A DNA stretch of 64,000 nt. It comes from Athripsodes cinereus. Its lineage: Eukaryota; Arthropoda; Insecta; Trichoptera; Leptoceridae. The position numbers and the translations under genes are program-made. Positions 10,906 through 21,756 of this stretch are shown in pieces (positions within the stretch are counted from its first letter, which is position 1; every line of letters starts with the position of its first letter). A model generated the notes under the pieces. That model ran no database searches. It saw nothing but the letters and a program-made list of their open reading frames with translations, and was not told where the DNA came from. The stretch covers positions 10,713,122-10,777,121 of the forward strand of contig OX388327.1 in the NCBI GenBank assembly GCA_947579605.1. The letters run 5' to 3'.

Positions 10906-12486
10906 GATGATATAGATAGATTGTTAAATATGGATGGTTAGAGCTTATTCCACCATGATGATAATGTTTAGATAATCATGTTTGTACAATTAATAATTGT
11001 TATAAAATGAACAAAATGTAGATTTGCTAGGATGATATTATTGTGTAAATTAATCAGATTGTTGTCCTGTTTAAGTTATAAATTTAATTCGGTCAACAAG
11101 GTCCATATATTTCTCTCTATTAATGTTATTATTATATATCAACAATGTTGGATTTATGAAACTTCTTTCTGAGAATAAATGTGTAATTAGAAAATGAGAT
11201 AAAAAGTCAACTGATGTTACGGTTTCTATAATTTCAATCAAGATAATATAATAATTCAAATTTATTTATCAAGATCTTCATGATATCTTTGTGGAGAATA
11301 GCATATCTTTAAAAGTTATTTTATATTTTACAATATGAATGTATAGATGGAACATTATTAATCTCATTTTAATTAATTCAATTGAGTTTTTAATGTACCG
11401 CAGTCTGTAAGATCTGTTGTACTCCCCCTACACTGTACTTCCTAAGTAAACAGCAACTTCAAGTCCAATACAATTCATGTTCTGAAATGTTGGAAGAGAT
11501 TTCATTTTGGTCCATATCTTACATTCAAACATTATTATTATACTGTATTCATTCACGTTTAACTTATCCCTTGAGAATACAGCGTGTATCAGATTACTTT
11601 AACCAATCATTATTAAATGCATACTGATTCAGCAAATTGTGTTTTATGATATAATTTTCCAATGAGTTTATATATAAATATATGGCAATGTGTAGACATG
11701 TAGCCGTTTAGTTTGTATTTCCCTTACAGTTGGGAAGTGACCAATACAGAATATGATGATTGATAGAGTAGTTGAGGGATTATAATGTATTTGTATACAC
11801 ATATATCCATACGTCGGAGGTAAACTGCACTATGTTAAGAGTAATTTTTCACCTTTTTTTCTTCTCTCTCCAAGAATCTTGCCCATGTCGACTTCTTTGT
11901 AAGACTTATTACGCAGATGTCTTTCCGCAGTCCTATTTTTTTTCAAGAAATACAGAATTTCCTGCCGGTTAGTTTCTGTAATTTGTTCTTGATCAGAGAT
12001 GTGTGAGCCAATCTCTAGTTTGCATTATTGGTACACATTCTGCGAGTAAATTCAGTTTAATGTTCGTCCATGCAGATCTATTTTTCTTTTTCCAGATGCC
12101 AATGATATAGGCTTAAATTAGCATACTTTTGCTCTGACAAAAAATGACATTATATTTTTATCTCAGGATATCATAAAATATAATGCATTTTCAATGTGGG
12201 TGAATATACCATCAAAACTATAAACTAGTATGTCATGTTTGACCAAAAATTGATGTAGTGCAGTTAACCTCCTGACCAACATATATTATATATTTGTCTC
12301 CGTAGTTAGGTAGTTGTGTACATATACCAACATATTATTATTACTATTGTGTATAGACCTTTACAATTTATTATGTTATATTATGATATGTGTTTGTATA
12401 TTAACTAAGACAGACGGATTATAGTTTGTACAGTAGTAGGTAGGTTATGTATATTATATAATAGCTAGATACATTATAATGTATTG

Positions 12487-12527
12487 TGTGTCCTGCAGTT
12501 TTGCCACTTTATGAACTGCAGGACACA
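12487..12527 (+). other. Perfect 14-bp stem hairpin downstream of Rab35
   Basis: TGTGTCCTGCAGTT (12487-12500) is the exact reverse complement of AACTGCAGGACACA (12514-12527), with a 13-base loop. If transcribed in a long Rab35 3' UTR it would fold into a stable stem-loop. It could equally be a MITE relic. Confidence 0.6.
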
Positions 12528-13029
12528 GTGATCTGTGCTGTAATTGATTGAATGAGATGTATGTGGATTAATTATCATTGTGTAACATCTTGGACAGTAG
12601 GTGTTATTACAGTAAACAGTATCTGTTCTCTTATGTATCTAATGAACTTGGATAGCTGTCGTTTTGGTTGATTGTTTGCTTAATTTAAGATCAATTAAGA
12701 TAGTTGGAATTATAATATCTTAAATACTTTGCTATAACTGGTGATCTTTGACAATTCTTTTGTTGAATATTTCATAAAACTAAATATTCGTATACCTATT
12801 TGCATGTATATTATATGTAGTAAATCTATTACTAACTTTTGGGTTATGGAGCGATGGTATATATAGATAGATAAAACGAAGCAGTAATTGAGAAATGAAT
12901 TCGTTAAATTTTAGTTCTATCGTACAGCATAAATACTACAAATGTTACAGTTATGTTTATTCCATTTATGTATTTTGTTATCTAATGTTAATACATTAAT
13001 TACAAATTAATAAAAAACTCCACCTTCAT

Positions 13030-13090
13030 TGCACAAGCATATTGCTTACTGTGAAGCTATTTGGGGTGTATTTGGGTTTATTTATTAACC
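13030..13090 (+). repeat. Tail fragment of a tRNA-headed retroposon
   Basis: ATTGCTTACTGTGAAGC... followed by GGTGTATTTGGGTTTATT matches the body/tail of the copy at 43008-43175 (TTAGCTTACTGTGAAAGGTG, TATTTGGACTTATAACAAAA). Confidence 0.5.
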
Positions 13091-13306
13091 GAGTTTCATT
13101 AAAAATAACAGCACAGAAGGTGTGTTCATACATTTGTATTGTATTGTATTAAAATTAACAAATATTTGATATCTAATTGAAAAAAAAACTTATTAAATCT
13201 CTAGTATAGTACCATATTTCTATTATATACTGCAAATTTTACAAAAGAAAGAAATAAAAAAGTCATTGGGGTTTATAAGAAAGAATATCTGAGCCTCTGG
13301 CAATTC

Positions 13307-13379
13307 GCCCCGTAGCTTAATTGGACAAAGCACATCTCACGACAAGATGGGATTGTGGGTTCAAGTCCCGTCCGGGGCA
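13307..13379 (+). tRNA. tRNA-Arg-like sequence, probably the head of a SINE or a tRNA pseudogene
   Basis: It folds as a 73-base cloverleaf: acceptor GCCCCGT with CCGGGGC (6 of 7 pairs), D arm GCTT/AAGC, anticodon stem CATCT/AGATG and a T arm with TTCAAGT loop. The pol III A box (TAGCTTAATTGG) and B box (GGTTCAAGTCC) are intact. GGGATTGTGGGTTC is close to insect and vertebrate tRNA-Arg(CCT/TCT). But the anticodon loop reads CACGACA, lacking the universal U33, so it probably does not decode. The text after it, up to CAATGGTTAATTGTAAAAAT (near 13460), recurs at about 45539, which favours a SINE head. Confidence 0.55.
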
Positions 13380-15120
13380 CTACCAAATGAGGTGATGCTG
13401 TTTCTTCTAAGCCTTATATGGTAGTTTCGTGTGTTAAATTTTCATATCTAACCTCATACAATGGTTAATTGTAAAAATAACATGGATAAAAATAATGTGT
13501 ATTATGAGTTTCCTGTGAAAGGCAGTTTGTACTATTTTACTGTATATACATACATGATTACATAGATAGTATATTATCTTTATATTACTTACTGAGTCTG
13601 AGTATGAAATGATTTGGAGTCTGTGTGTAACATTCCTTTAACAGATGTAAGTAAATAATGTAGACAATATGTTTTATTGTAATATTCATTGAATGAAGGC
13701 GTACTATTTGATTACACTGTGTCCATTTAGGAAAACTCGATTGATGAACTGTATTTGTGCAATCAAAGTTGAAAGCACTTGATTAAAGTTTGTTAAATGA
13801 GGTATATATTATATCTTTTGTAACTGAGAGGTTAAGTTGATTCTTTCTCATGGTTTTAATAGTTTTGTTATGCTCATTGTTTCAAATACTTTTAAGATTC
13901 ATAATCCCAGGTGTTCCACGTTTAAAAAAAACAAATGTTACTTGTGTTTGAAAAACCATAATCTATTTTTTTATTCTTTTATTCCTATGGTAACATTGGT
14001 TTAACGTTTTCTGTAACAGTGTTACCTGGATAAATAATTTATTCAATTTAAATTCAGATGTAGTAATAAATGTGTTGGTCATTGCTGTAAAATTATTCAG
14101 AAAAAATCTATAATGTGAATAATTAATTTTTTATTACAAACTTCAGATGAAATAAAATACATTTCCATTAAATTAACTTCAAGGTTTTTGAATACCTACA
14201 TTTAATAAAGAACATTTTTGTCTATAGACAACTGGGAGGATGTGTTTTTAATCTTTAGCACTCGGTCTTGTGACAGCTGACATTGAATTACCAGCGCCGC
14301 AATTCAGACGTTGGGTGACAGTCAAATTATAACACACGTTGATATGTGCTACGCATGTTATTTTTGATATGAACAAAAAAAATTTTTCTTCCTAAATATA
14401 CAAAATAACTTATTTTTTTAAAATGAATTTTATCTATACATAAAGATTTCTTGTTATTTTTACTGCAATAAGTCAGCAACATAATTTTTCCACAAATTTC
14501 AGTATGAGTGGACTAACAAGTATAAGAAAAAAATTACGAGTGCTAAGGGTTAGTATCTATTTTGTTTGTTGGTTTTGCAGGTTTAAATTTAATTATTGTA
14601 TTTTATTTTTACTGATGCATGTACATCTGTAGGCTAAATAGTGTTTTAAGATTGTTGTAAATATTAGGTAAATACAAATAAATAAATTGTAGTTAATATG
14701 ATTATAGTTACATACAAAGATATGGCAATAATGCAGTTGTACACTGACTGTCCGAGTGACATAACTATGTATCTATTGTGTGTATAGTAAATATCATGGA
14801 GTTAACTAATATTTTGCTTTATCTGACTCTCGGTGTGTCCCAGCCTGTTTCATCTACAACAATAACAAAATGTAAATGTAGACATTATGTCACATAATCA
14901 CCATATAGGCTATGGGTGTGTGTATCATTTCTATTATCTCGTATATGTTTATATCTATGTACGTTATTTTTATTTTGTAACTCCATGGTAATTATTAGAA
15001 AAATGGAAATATTACAAGAATATTTGTTTTGCAAATAGAATGTTTATAAAAATCTTTATATGGTTTTTATGGAATTCCGAATGAATGAATTTATACAGCA
15101 CAAATATTGATTTGTTCTCT
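13380..15120. other. Intergenic, AT-rich, no supportable gene
   Basis: The first part continues the tRNA-headed retroposon. About 14262-14345 is less AT-rich. An ATG at 14503 starts 15 codons ending at a GTTAGT donor-like word, but I found no partner exons, so it is not called. The remainder shows nothing recognisable. Confidence 0.35.

Positions 15121-15124
<4 letters not shown>

Positions 15125-15165
<41 letters not shown>
15125..15165 (+). repeat. (TA)n microsatellite
   Basis: About 41 bp of uninterrupted alternating TA. The flanking word CTGTACTATATATAT also reappears directly after the assembly gap at 15544. Confidence 0.95.
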
Positions 15166-15169
<4 letters not shown>

Positions 15170-15212
15170 TATATACGATAGGTATGAATTTAACCGCAAT
15201 ATATGCATCACT

Positions 15213-15343
15213 TGCAGGGTAGAGAAGAGAGTATTAGGTGTTCCGATGCTTACGAATCGGCTTTGGCTGGCCAAAGCGCTTAAGGCCAGCCAAAGCCGAT
15301 TCGTAAGCATCGGAACACCTAATACTCTCTTCTCTACCCTGCA
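15213..15343. repeat. Perfect inverted repeat, 60-bp arms, abutting an assembly gap
   Basis: The arm 15213-15272 is the exact reverse complement of 15284-15343, with an 11-base centre that is itself largely palindromic (AAGCGCTT). The right arm ends exactly where the run of N begins. It may be a genuine foldback element or an assembly artefact from a read that turned back on itself; the gap position makes the artefact plausible. Confidence 0.95.
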
Positions 15344-15543
15344 NNNNNNNNNNNNNNNNNNNNNNNNNNNNNNNNNNNNNNNNNNNNNNNNNNNNNNNNN
15401 NNNNNNNNNNNNNNNNNNNNNNNNNNNNNNNNNNNNNNNNNNNNNNNNNNNNNNNNNNNNNNNNNNNNNNNNNNNNNNNNNNNNNNNNNNNNNNNNNNNN
15501 NNNNNNNNNNNNNNNNNNNNNNNNNNNNNNNNNNNNNNNNNNN
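15344..15543. other. Assembly gap, 200 N
   Basis: Exactly 200 unknown bases, a typical nominal gap size, so its true length is unknown. CTGTACTATATATAT stands on both sides (from about 15118, and at 15544), suggesting the same microsatellite was split over the gap and that the palindromic piece may be misplaced. Confidence 0.97.
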
Positions 15544-16636
15544 CTGTACTATATATATTTTACAGAATAAACCATTGTTGTGCAACATTATGTACTCATG
15601 TATTTATAAGTTAATATTATTTGTGTAACTATTAGTTAAATTCTTTAATTTCTGTTTTTATTATGCCTATTGTAATTTTATTAGAAAATCATGTAAATTG
15701 CGGTAACAATAATAATTATACAGAGACAGAATATTTTATTTTAATACTAATAAAGCAAAAAATTACATTTATTATAGATAATTATGAAATATTTATTGTT
15801 TTAATTATTTTTTATGTAAATGTTTGTGTTACTGTGTGAGGTTAACATATTTGTTCCCCAGAAAGCATATCAATTAAAGCGTGGAAGTTCATCTGTTCTT
15901 TGGTTCACCTGATATTTTTTAAGAACTCTTGTGTATTTTTGGCTAAAACAATTCATCCATAAGTCACATTCTTGCTAAAATTTAAGTTTAATATGTTGTA
16001 ATTGTCAAATTATTATTCTTGAAATTAAACCATATTCTCCGTTCATTTGTGTATATCAATAACCCAGTTTCATTAACCAAAAACTCAAACTTGTAATATT
16101 CTGAGGTAAGGCATGTCAAAGTTTTGAGGCATTACAATTGTTCACCAGAAAGTGCTTCTAATGAAAAATAAATAGATTTTACAATTACGTATTTGTAGCA
16201 TTGAAAGAATATCACTTTCTACATGTGCTAAGCCAAATAATAAACTTGTTTGTGAAGAATTTGTTTGCTTATGGATCTGGGCGATTGATATGATTGCACG
16301 TTTGTATAAACATTAGTGCTTCTTATTAGCAGACAACTTAATCAAGATTACCGACATTCTGAATATATTAAGTTTATTGATAGTGACCTTGTAAGTCGAA
16401 ACCAGGTCACTAGATTATTAAAAAATAGTAAAACTTAAACCATTTGTGTTTATTTTACATAAATTAATATGAAGTTTTACAGAATAAATGTTCAACTCAA
16501 TTGATTAGTTCAAAACTGCATAAGAAGTAACCTTCCATCTTAAATCAATTCAGGGGTGATGAAAATATGTATTAAATTATTAGAAATTTTACATTAGTCT
16601 GGTGATGAGAGCGGAAGCTCTTGAAAGCTGGAACGC

Positions 16637-17139
16637 GACCAATAAAATTACTATAAAAAATATTTATTTCTAATAATTTAATACGAACTTCCAAGTGCTG
16701 TTGATTGACAATATTGACTAAAGAAAATATCTATAACTTGTACTTCAATTAGTTTACTCAATGAATCTTGGAATGAATGGATGTAATATTGTTCTTATAA
16801 ATGTGTAATTTGAAACAAGTGTTTCTTTCTACTATTGATTATTAATTCCCAGAGAGATTGATAATGACCTTATAAGTCGAAAGACGTTGACCAATAAAAT
16901 TACTATAAAAAATATTTATTTCTAATAATTTAATACGAACTTCCAAGTGCTGTTGATTGACAATATTGACTAAAGAAAATATCTATAACTTGTACTTCAA
17001 TTAGTTTACTCAATGAATCTTGGAATGAATGGATGTAATATTGTTCTTATAAATGTGTAATTTGAAACAAGTGTTTCTTTCTACTATTGATTATTAATTC
17101 CCAGAGAGATTGATAATGACCTTATAAGTCGAAAGACGT
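16637..17139 (+). repeat. Head-to-tail duplication, period 252 bp
   Basis: GACCAATAAAATTACTATAA... at 16637 recurs at 16889; the two copies read the same through to ...TTATAAGTCGAAAGACGT, ending at 16887 and 17139. The lack of differences by eye suggests a recent duplication or collapsed/expanded assembly. Confidence 0.9.
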
Positions 17140-17188
17140 CTCTCTGGGAATTAATAATCAATAGTAGAAAGAAACACTTGTTTCATAT
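17057..17188. repeat. Foldback arms following the duplication
   Basis: TCTCTCTGGGAATTAATAAT and following bases, to about 17188 (CACTTGTTTC), are the reverse complement of the stretch GAAACAAGTGTTTCTTTCTA through CCCAGAGAGA just upstream. The arms are about 47 bp and enclose TTGATAATGACCTTATAAGT and adjoining bases. A related but diverged piece, AAAGACGTCTCTTTCGCATT, occurs near 10060, so this is an interspersed family. Confidence 0.8.
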
Positions 17189-17720
17189 TACATAACTATG
17201 GAATTCTATGCGTGCACCGACACAATTAACAAATTTCTTATAAATGCTTTTCAAACAAATAATTTGACAAAAAATATTACCTATGCGAGTTTGATAGCAA
17301 TTTAATTGTATTAGCATTTAAGAATATTGTTATCTTGAGTAATTTTGGGAGGTTTCTCGCTCAACTTTCACTTGTGATATTCTATATGTACAATTTGGTT
17401 TTAAATCCCACTGCCAATATAGTTATTACAGCAAATTCAGCTACGTTTTTAAATTACTGCCTATAAAAATATTTTATTCACTTCATATTTATATCACGTA
17501 ACATGTTTGATGTATTTTATTGTCCGAAATATTATCTTCTTATACACGTTATAGTTGTCCTTCTCCACCAAAGACATAATATATAAAACAAGACTGTGCA
17601 CTGCGGCTAATAAAACATGTCACGTGAGATAGCAAACAGGTGAGGGATTTGCACCCCTTTCTAATACGGTGTCCTAAATTTTGTAGCAAAATATATTATG
17701 GGCTTATTTTTTACTTTTAA

Positions 17721-17975
17721 TATACCATCACGATATATCCCACAAGTGAGGTAGCCAGCTGACTTACTGCAAGTAATGAACATGCATATTGTCCTCTACG
17801 TGTCACTAATAAACAAGACGTTCAAAATGGGTGGCATGGCTCATCGCTGAATTTTAGGTGTCAATCGTCTTATACGTGGGGTTTTATGAACTTTATAGGA
17901 TACTTAAAACTTATGGATAAAAATGGGAGACCTATTCTTTACCGGAGACTTCACGGAGTATATTTTATTTAGAAT
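17721..17975 (+). repeat. ACCATCACGG repeat family, near-full copy, plus orientation
   Basis: Ordered family landmarks: ACCATCACGATATATCCCAC, GGTAGCCAGCTGAC, GTCCTCTACGTG, AATGGGTGGCATGGC, GAATTTTAGGTGTCAA, CCTATTCTTTACCGGAGACT and GAGTATATTTTATTTAGAA. About 255 bp; no coding frame. Confidence 0.8.
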
Positions 17976-17999
17976 GTTATATTTTTTTACAGAAATGAT

Positions 18000-18175
18000 T
18001 GTCCAATGAAGTCACGGGTAAAGAATAGATCTTCTGTTCATTTTGTAAGTTTGAGTGTCCTGTAAAAGCCAGAATATCAAAGTATTCCATGTTAAAATAT
18101 CCCATTTAACAAGTTCAATGCAACGTGCTACCCATCTTGAATGTCTCAACCCATATTCATTATTCAATCAATTAT
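18000..18175 (-). repeat. ACCATCACGG repeat family, partial copy, minus orientation
   Basis: On the minus strand: TCTATTCTTTACCCGTGACT preceded by GGACACTCAAACTTACAAAA, and ACATTCAAGATGGGTAGCAC. It lies tail to tail with the plus copy at 17721-17975. Confidence 0.65.
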
Positions 18176-19467
18176 TGTAACACTTTACAAAAATGATTGT
18201 TACACTACCGATTTCATTGAAATGGTTGTCAAAATTGACAATTATTACTCTAGTACTGCCATATTTATAAATAAATATCATGTTTTCTATGAATATTATA
18301 ATATGTAAATACTAACTTAAAATTAACTGTTCAATCATGTGGTACGGTTTTTGTTTTGGTAGAAAAATCAACCTTATTGTAAGGATAGAGAGCATATTTA
18401 TTATTGCTTAAATTTGTTCAGAGTGCGCAGTCTTGTTATTACATAAGTCTATGCTCTCCACTGATTACAGATTGTCTATGTATTGTTATCATGATGTAAC
18501 CATAAACAATTCTTACCAGTTTTATATTTGTATTGTTTTTTTTTTACCAACCTTCTTTCCTAGATTTTATTATAAAACTATATAAATTATATGTAGGTAG
18601 ATATAAATGAATGTGAGTGAAGACTTCAAAAGGATATAAAAATATTATAGTAGGTAGTATTTGATTAATTTCCTTTGGCCTGAGAGAAAATATCTTGTAA
18701 CTGTCAACAGTTGCAAATCCTAGTACTAGTTTGTCTCACTTATGTGGGATGACCTTTAAATGTTGGTATGCATTTAAGCAAACATGATCTCCACAAACTT
18801 ATCAAAACAACAGCGAAGGTGTTAAACTGGATCACTATTAATTACCAGGGAAGATCAAGGAACTAACAGTTACCTTCACTAAACCAAACCCAAATAATAA
18901 TATACTCTGTAGTTAATGTCCATTTTATTATTGACTATTAAATGGGGTGCACTGTGCACTGCCACCTATAAGATCTACTGTATACCTCCTACTTAGCTTT
19001 ACTGGTGTTGCCCAGTTAAAGCGATCTCTCTAGTCTCAGGCACCTTGTGAATTTTAAAGGGCTTCAAGGTGTGGTGAGATTCCACTTCTCCCCTTTCGCT
19101 TCGCAGAATCTGCAGGTACTGTCTTCTTCAAGTCTCAGTTTGTGTTCTTATTGACTAAGTAGATGTGGACAGGTGGAGAAATGAAGACTTCCCTAAACCA
19201 TTTAAAATCATCAAGATTTAGCTCATCATCGCAAAAAAACACATCAGTCAGCATTTAGAGAAATAAACAAAAGTAATTAAAAACAAATTTTATTAATAAA
19301 GATGGAATAGAAGTGATTACATACAAAAATATAAATATGAATAACAGACAGAAAATAAATATTGATTGAAAGATAGAATGCATGTTGCTCATAAAATAAT
19401 TTGCGATAATTTTGTATTTTATCACTTCACCACTTTGTTAATGCTAAGTTCTAGGATGCCTCATTTG

Positions 19468-21032
19468 CTAAGTTTTCACATCTTCTAAATTACACAAACT
19501 TTCTTTTATATCACTCATAACATCATCGGAATCTAATTTACTCACAGCCTGTGGTTTGTCCTTACGCATTTTATCTTTTTTATATTTACCAGATGACAGC
19601 ACATGGCCAAAGCTCTTGGTTTGAGAATGTCCGAAATTAAAATAAGTTATTTTATTTTTTTCATACTCTGGGCAAGCTACTTCCATAGGTTCACTTAAAT
19701 TATCATCAAGTAGATTGAATTGTGATTTTTTCTTTTTCCCTTTATTGTTTTTCTTCTTCTTATAGTCTTGAACTTCATATTTGAAGTCTGCTGGGAATTT
19801 GTGATCTTCTATGCAGTGTTTATGTCGCTCTTGCGGGGTTTGGGATTTGACTTGACATTCCTGGATGTAGCAGGCAAACTGACAAAATAAAATAAAGAGA
19901 TTACATTAAAATCAACACATTATTTTCAATTACACTTGCGTCCCTGACTAATATTTGAAGGAACATTAAGTTTTGCTTACGCAGTAAAGAATATACAAGC
20001 CACCAATATGACTTATTCTTTTTTATATCAAAATAGAATCAACATAACTCTTGAAGGGTATCTAAAATCCAAGTTGTTTATAATACTATGTATAGTGTTC
20101 TTCTGTCGTGAAACAAAACATTTTCATCAGTTTATTGAGTTTATCTCAGTTTTATATAGAGTACAATTTTTATATCACCTTTCCTTCAATGGAGCATAAA
20201 CATTTTGTAAATCACTATTTCAATATTAAAAAACAAATTTGCAAAAACTTACGGATGGCTTTTTAAGTGATAGAACAGCAAAGAACGAGTCATGTACTTC
20301 AGAAAGGTGAAGGTCTAGGAGATGTGCCGTGGGTAGTCTCCTCTTGCATTGGCTACAGGTGTGACGATGTGCTGTAACAAAATATAAATATTTCACATTG
20401 ATAGCAGTAGTGTAGATATTTGAAGCCACGGAGAAAATAATCTTTAAATTTCAAAGTTTTAAATATTATGTTTTGACTTAAAATGTGTGAACAAAAGTAT
20501 ATTTAAGATTATGTTAATCCACACAGTTAACCTCTTTCATTGGAGAAATAGGTGTGTGGTTATCTGTGGGCGTGATAGATACATTTCAAAATTCTCCAAA
20601 TACAGAAGGAGACTACTATATTGATATTTGTGTATTAAATGTTTCAATAAAAACTACTTAAAGTATTTACCTAAGTTATAGTGGGCTTCATAGTCTCCAA
20701 GAGATTTGGACATTACATCACAACCAGGAACCTGACATGGGACCTCATCCTCTCTGAAAAAAATCCGGAACATTTATAAATCTTTCATAAATAATTCAGA
20801 GTGATAATTGTTAAATAATTGTGTTAAATAACAATAATATTTACATGACATTGTAAGACTCATAATCCTCTGGGTAAAGATCTGCCAAGCTAATTGGTTC
20901 ATTATATACTTTAGTCACTGGACAGTCTTTGAAGAAAACATCATCCACATTTCTACGACCCACTCCGTAAGTTGACAATTTCTGGCGAAGGATGTTTATA
21001 TCACAATCTAGTATGGTTGATTCAGCACTCAT
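19468..21032 (-). CDS. ZNF511: Zinc finger protein 511-like, four exons
   Basis: Exons on the minus strand: 21032-20845, 20753-20671, 20371-20253, 19878-19468; GT-AG junctions keep the frame and give 266 residues, near the size of animal ZNF511. Three C2H2 fingers are visible: C69-C74-H87-H92, C96-C99-H112-H117 and C133-C138-H151-H156. The order of VPCQVPGC, HTCSQCKRRLPTAHLLDLH and EVHDSFFAVLS matches ZNF511. A lysine-rich block (about residues 176-190) and an acidic C-terminus follow. The family is poorly characterised: probably nuclear, with suggested roles in transcription or RNA-related complexes; I infer no more. Start ATG at 21032 is the first in frame. It is head to head with phosphoglycerate mutase, with 724 bp between the start codons. 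Confidence 0.88.
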
Positions 21033-21756
21033 CTATAAATATAAAACTTTTACTATAATATTATCATTCAAAATCCAGTGAATAATCACAGACTTACTAG
21101 ACTGGTAACGCAGTACAAAATTGTTGTAAAACTATGTTACAAAATGAATAATGATAGATTACAAATTGAATAATATTAAGATGGCAATGATCCCATTCCT
21201 ACTAATTTTAGGTATAGGACAACCTTTATAACTGAAAATCCATAAAAATACCTTTACAATAAAATTATATATGGTTGGATCACCACTTTTCTTTTGAATT
21301 ACCAGTCTATATTACAGGTCATTATGAATAACCAAAAATTGCAACATTTATTGTGTATACTAATAATTAGAAATTGTGTATACTAATAATTAAAAATGAA
21401 ATTATTTCATTTGAACTTACGATGCTCGTGGAGTATTTTTAACTTTGTTAATTTATAATGGCCACTTGATAATCCAAAAATACTTTTTTAGTAGCAAAAA
21501 CAACGCATATACAACTAATAACTATTCAAAAAAAACATTTTTAAACTACCGACTTTAACCTCAATTTTCTGTTTTTGACAGTGATAGCTAATATTCATAG
21601 ACAATCCACAGAGATCATAGACAAAGAAAATCAATTTGACCTTTCAATTTTGGAGGTCAGTTCAGTCAGAAAAATTGATCGGCGGTGTTAGTTGGAAAAC
21701 CGGGTGAGATAATATAAATTTCCCGTAAAATCTCAATAAGGTCATTCACTAACACG
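21033..21756. promoter_or_regulatory. Probable bidirectional promoter between ZNF511-like and phosphoglycerate mutase genes
   Basis: The two genes start in opposite directions 724 bp apart. The region is AT-rich near ZNF511 and turns less so at 21580-21720, where the mutase leader is expected (GTTAGTTGGAAAACCGGGTG and TCAATAAGGTCATTCACTAA just before its ATG). No TATA box or initiator can be assigned with confidence. Confidence 0.5.

Larger units (their letters stand above)
9000..13020. other. Rab35 downstream region / long 3' UTR candidate, no further gene
   Basis: About 4 kb of AT-rich sequence without a supportable coding exon. The Rab35 3' UTR must begin here, but the polyadenylation site cannot be fixed; several AATAAA-type words are present, including AATAAAAAA near 13008. 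It contains a fragment of the abundant ACCATCACGG repeat (9702-9775), a GT-rich stretch (10868-10905) and a strong hairpin (12487-12527). Confidence 0.4.
15544..19467. other. Intergenic repeat-rich stretch, no gene seen
   Basis: No coding exons recognised. It holds the 252-bp tandem duplication with foldback (16637-17188), two opposed copies of the abundant repeat (17721-17975 and 18000-18175), and a fragment near 16060-16160 (AAAACTCAAACTTGTAATAT, then GTCAAAGTTTTGAGGCATTA) that resembles 49575-49650. Confidence 0.4.

Noticed and set aside
14503..14550. Possible first exon: ATG plus 14 codons ending at a GTTAGT donor-like word
   Set aside because: No recognisable protein and no downstream exons found before the next known gene.
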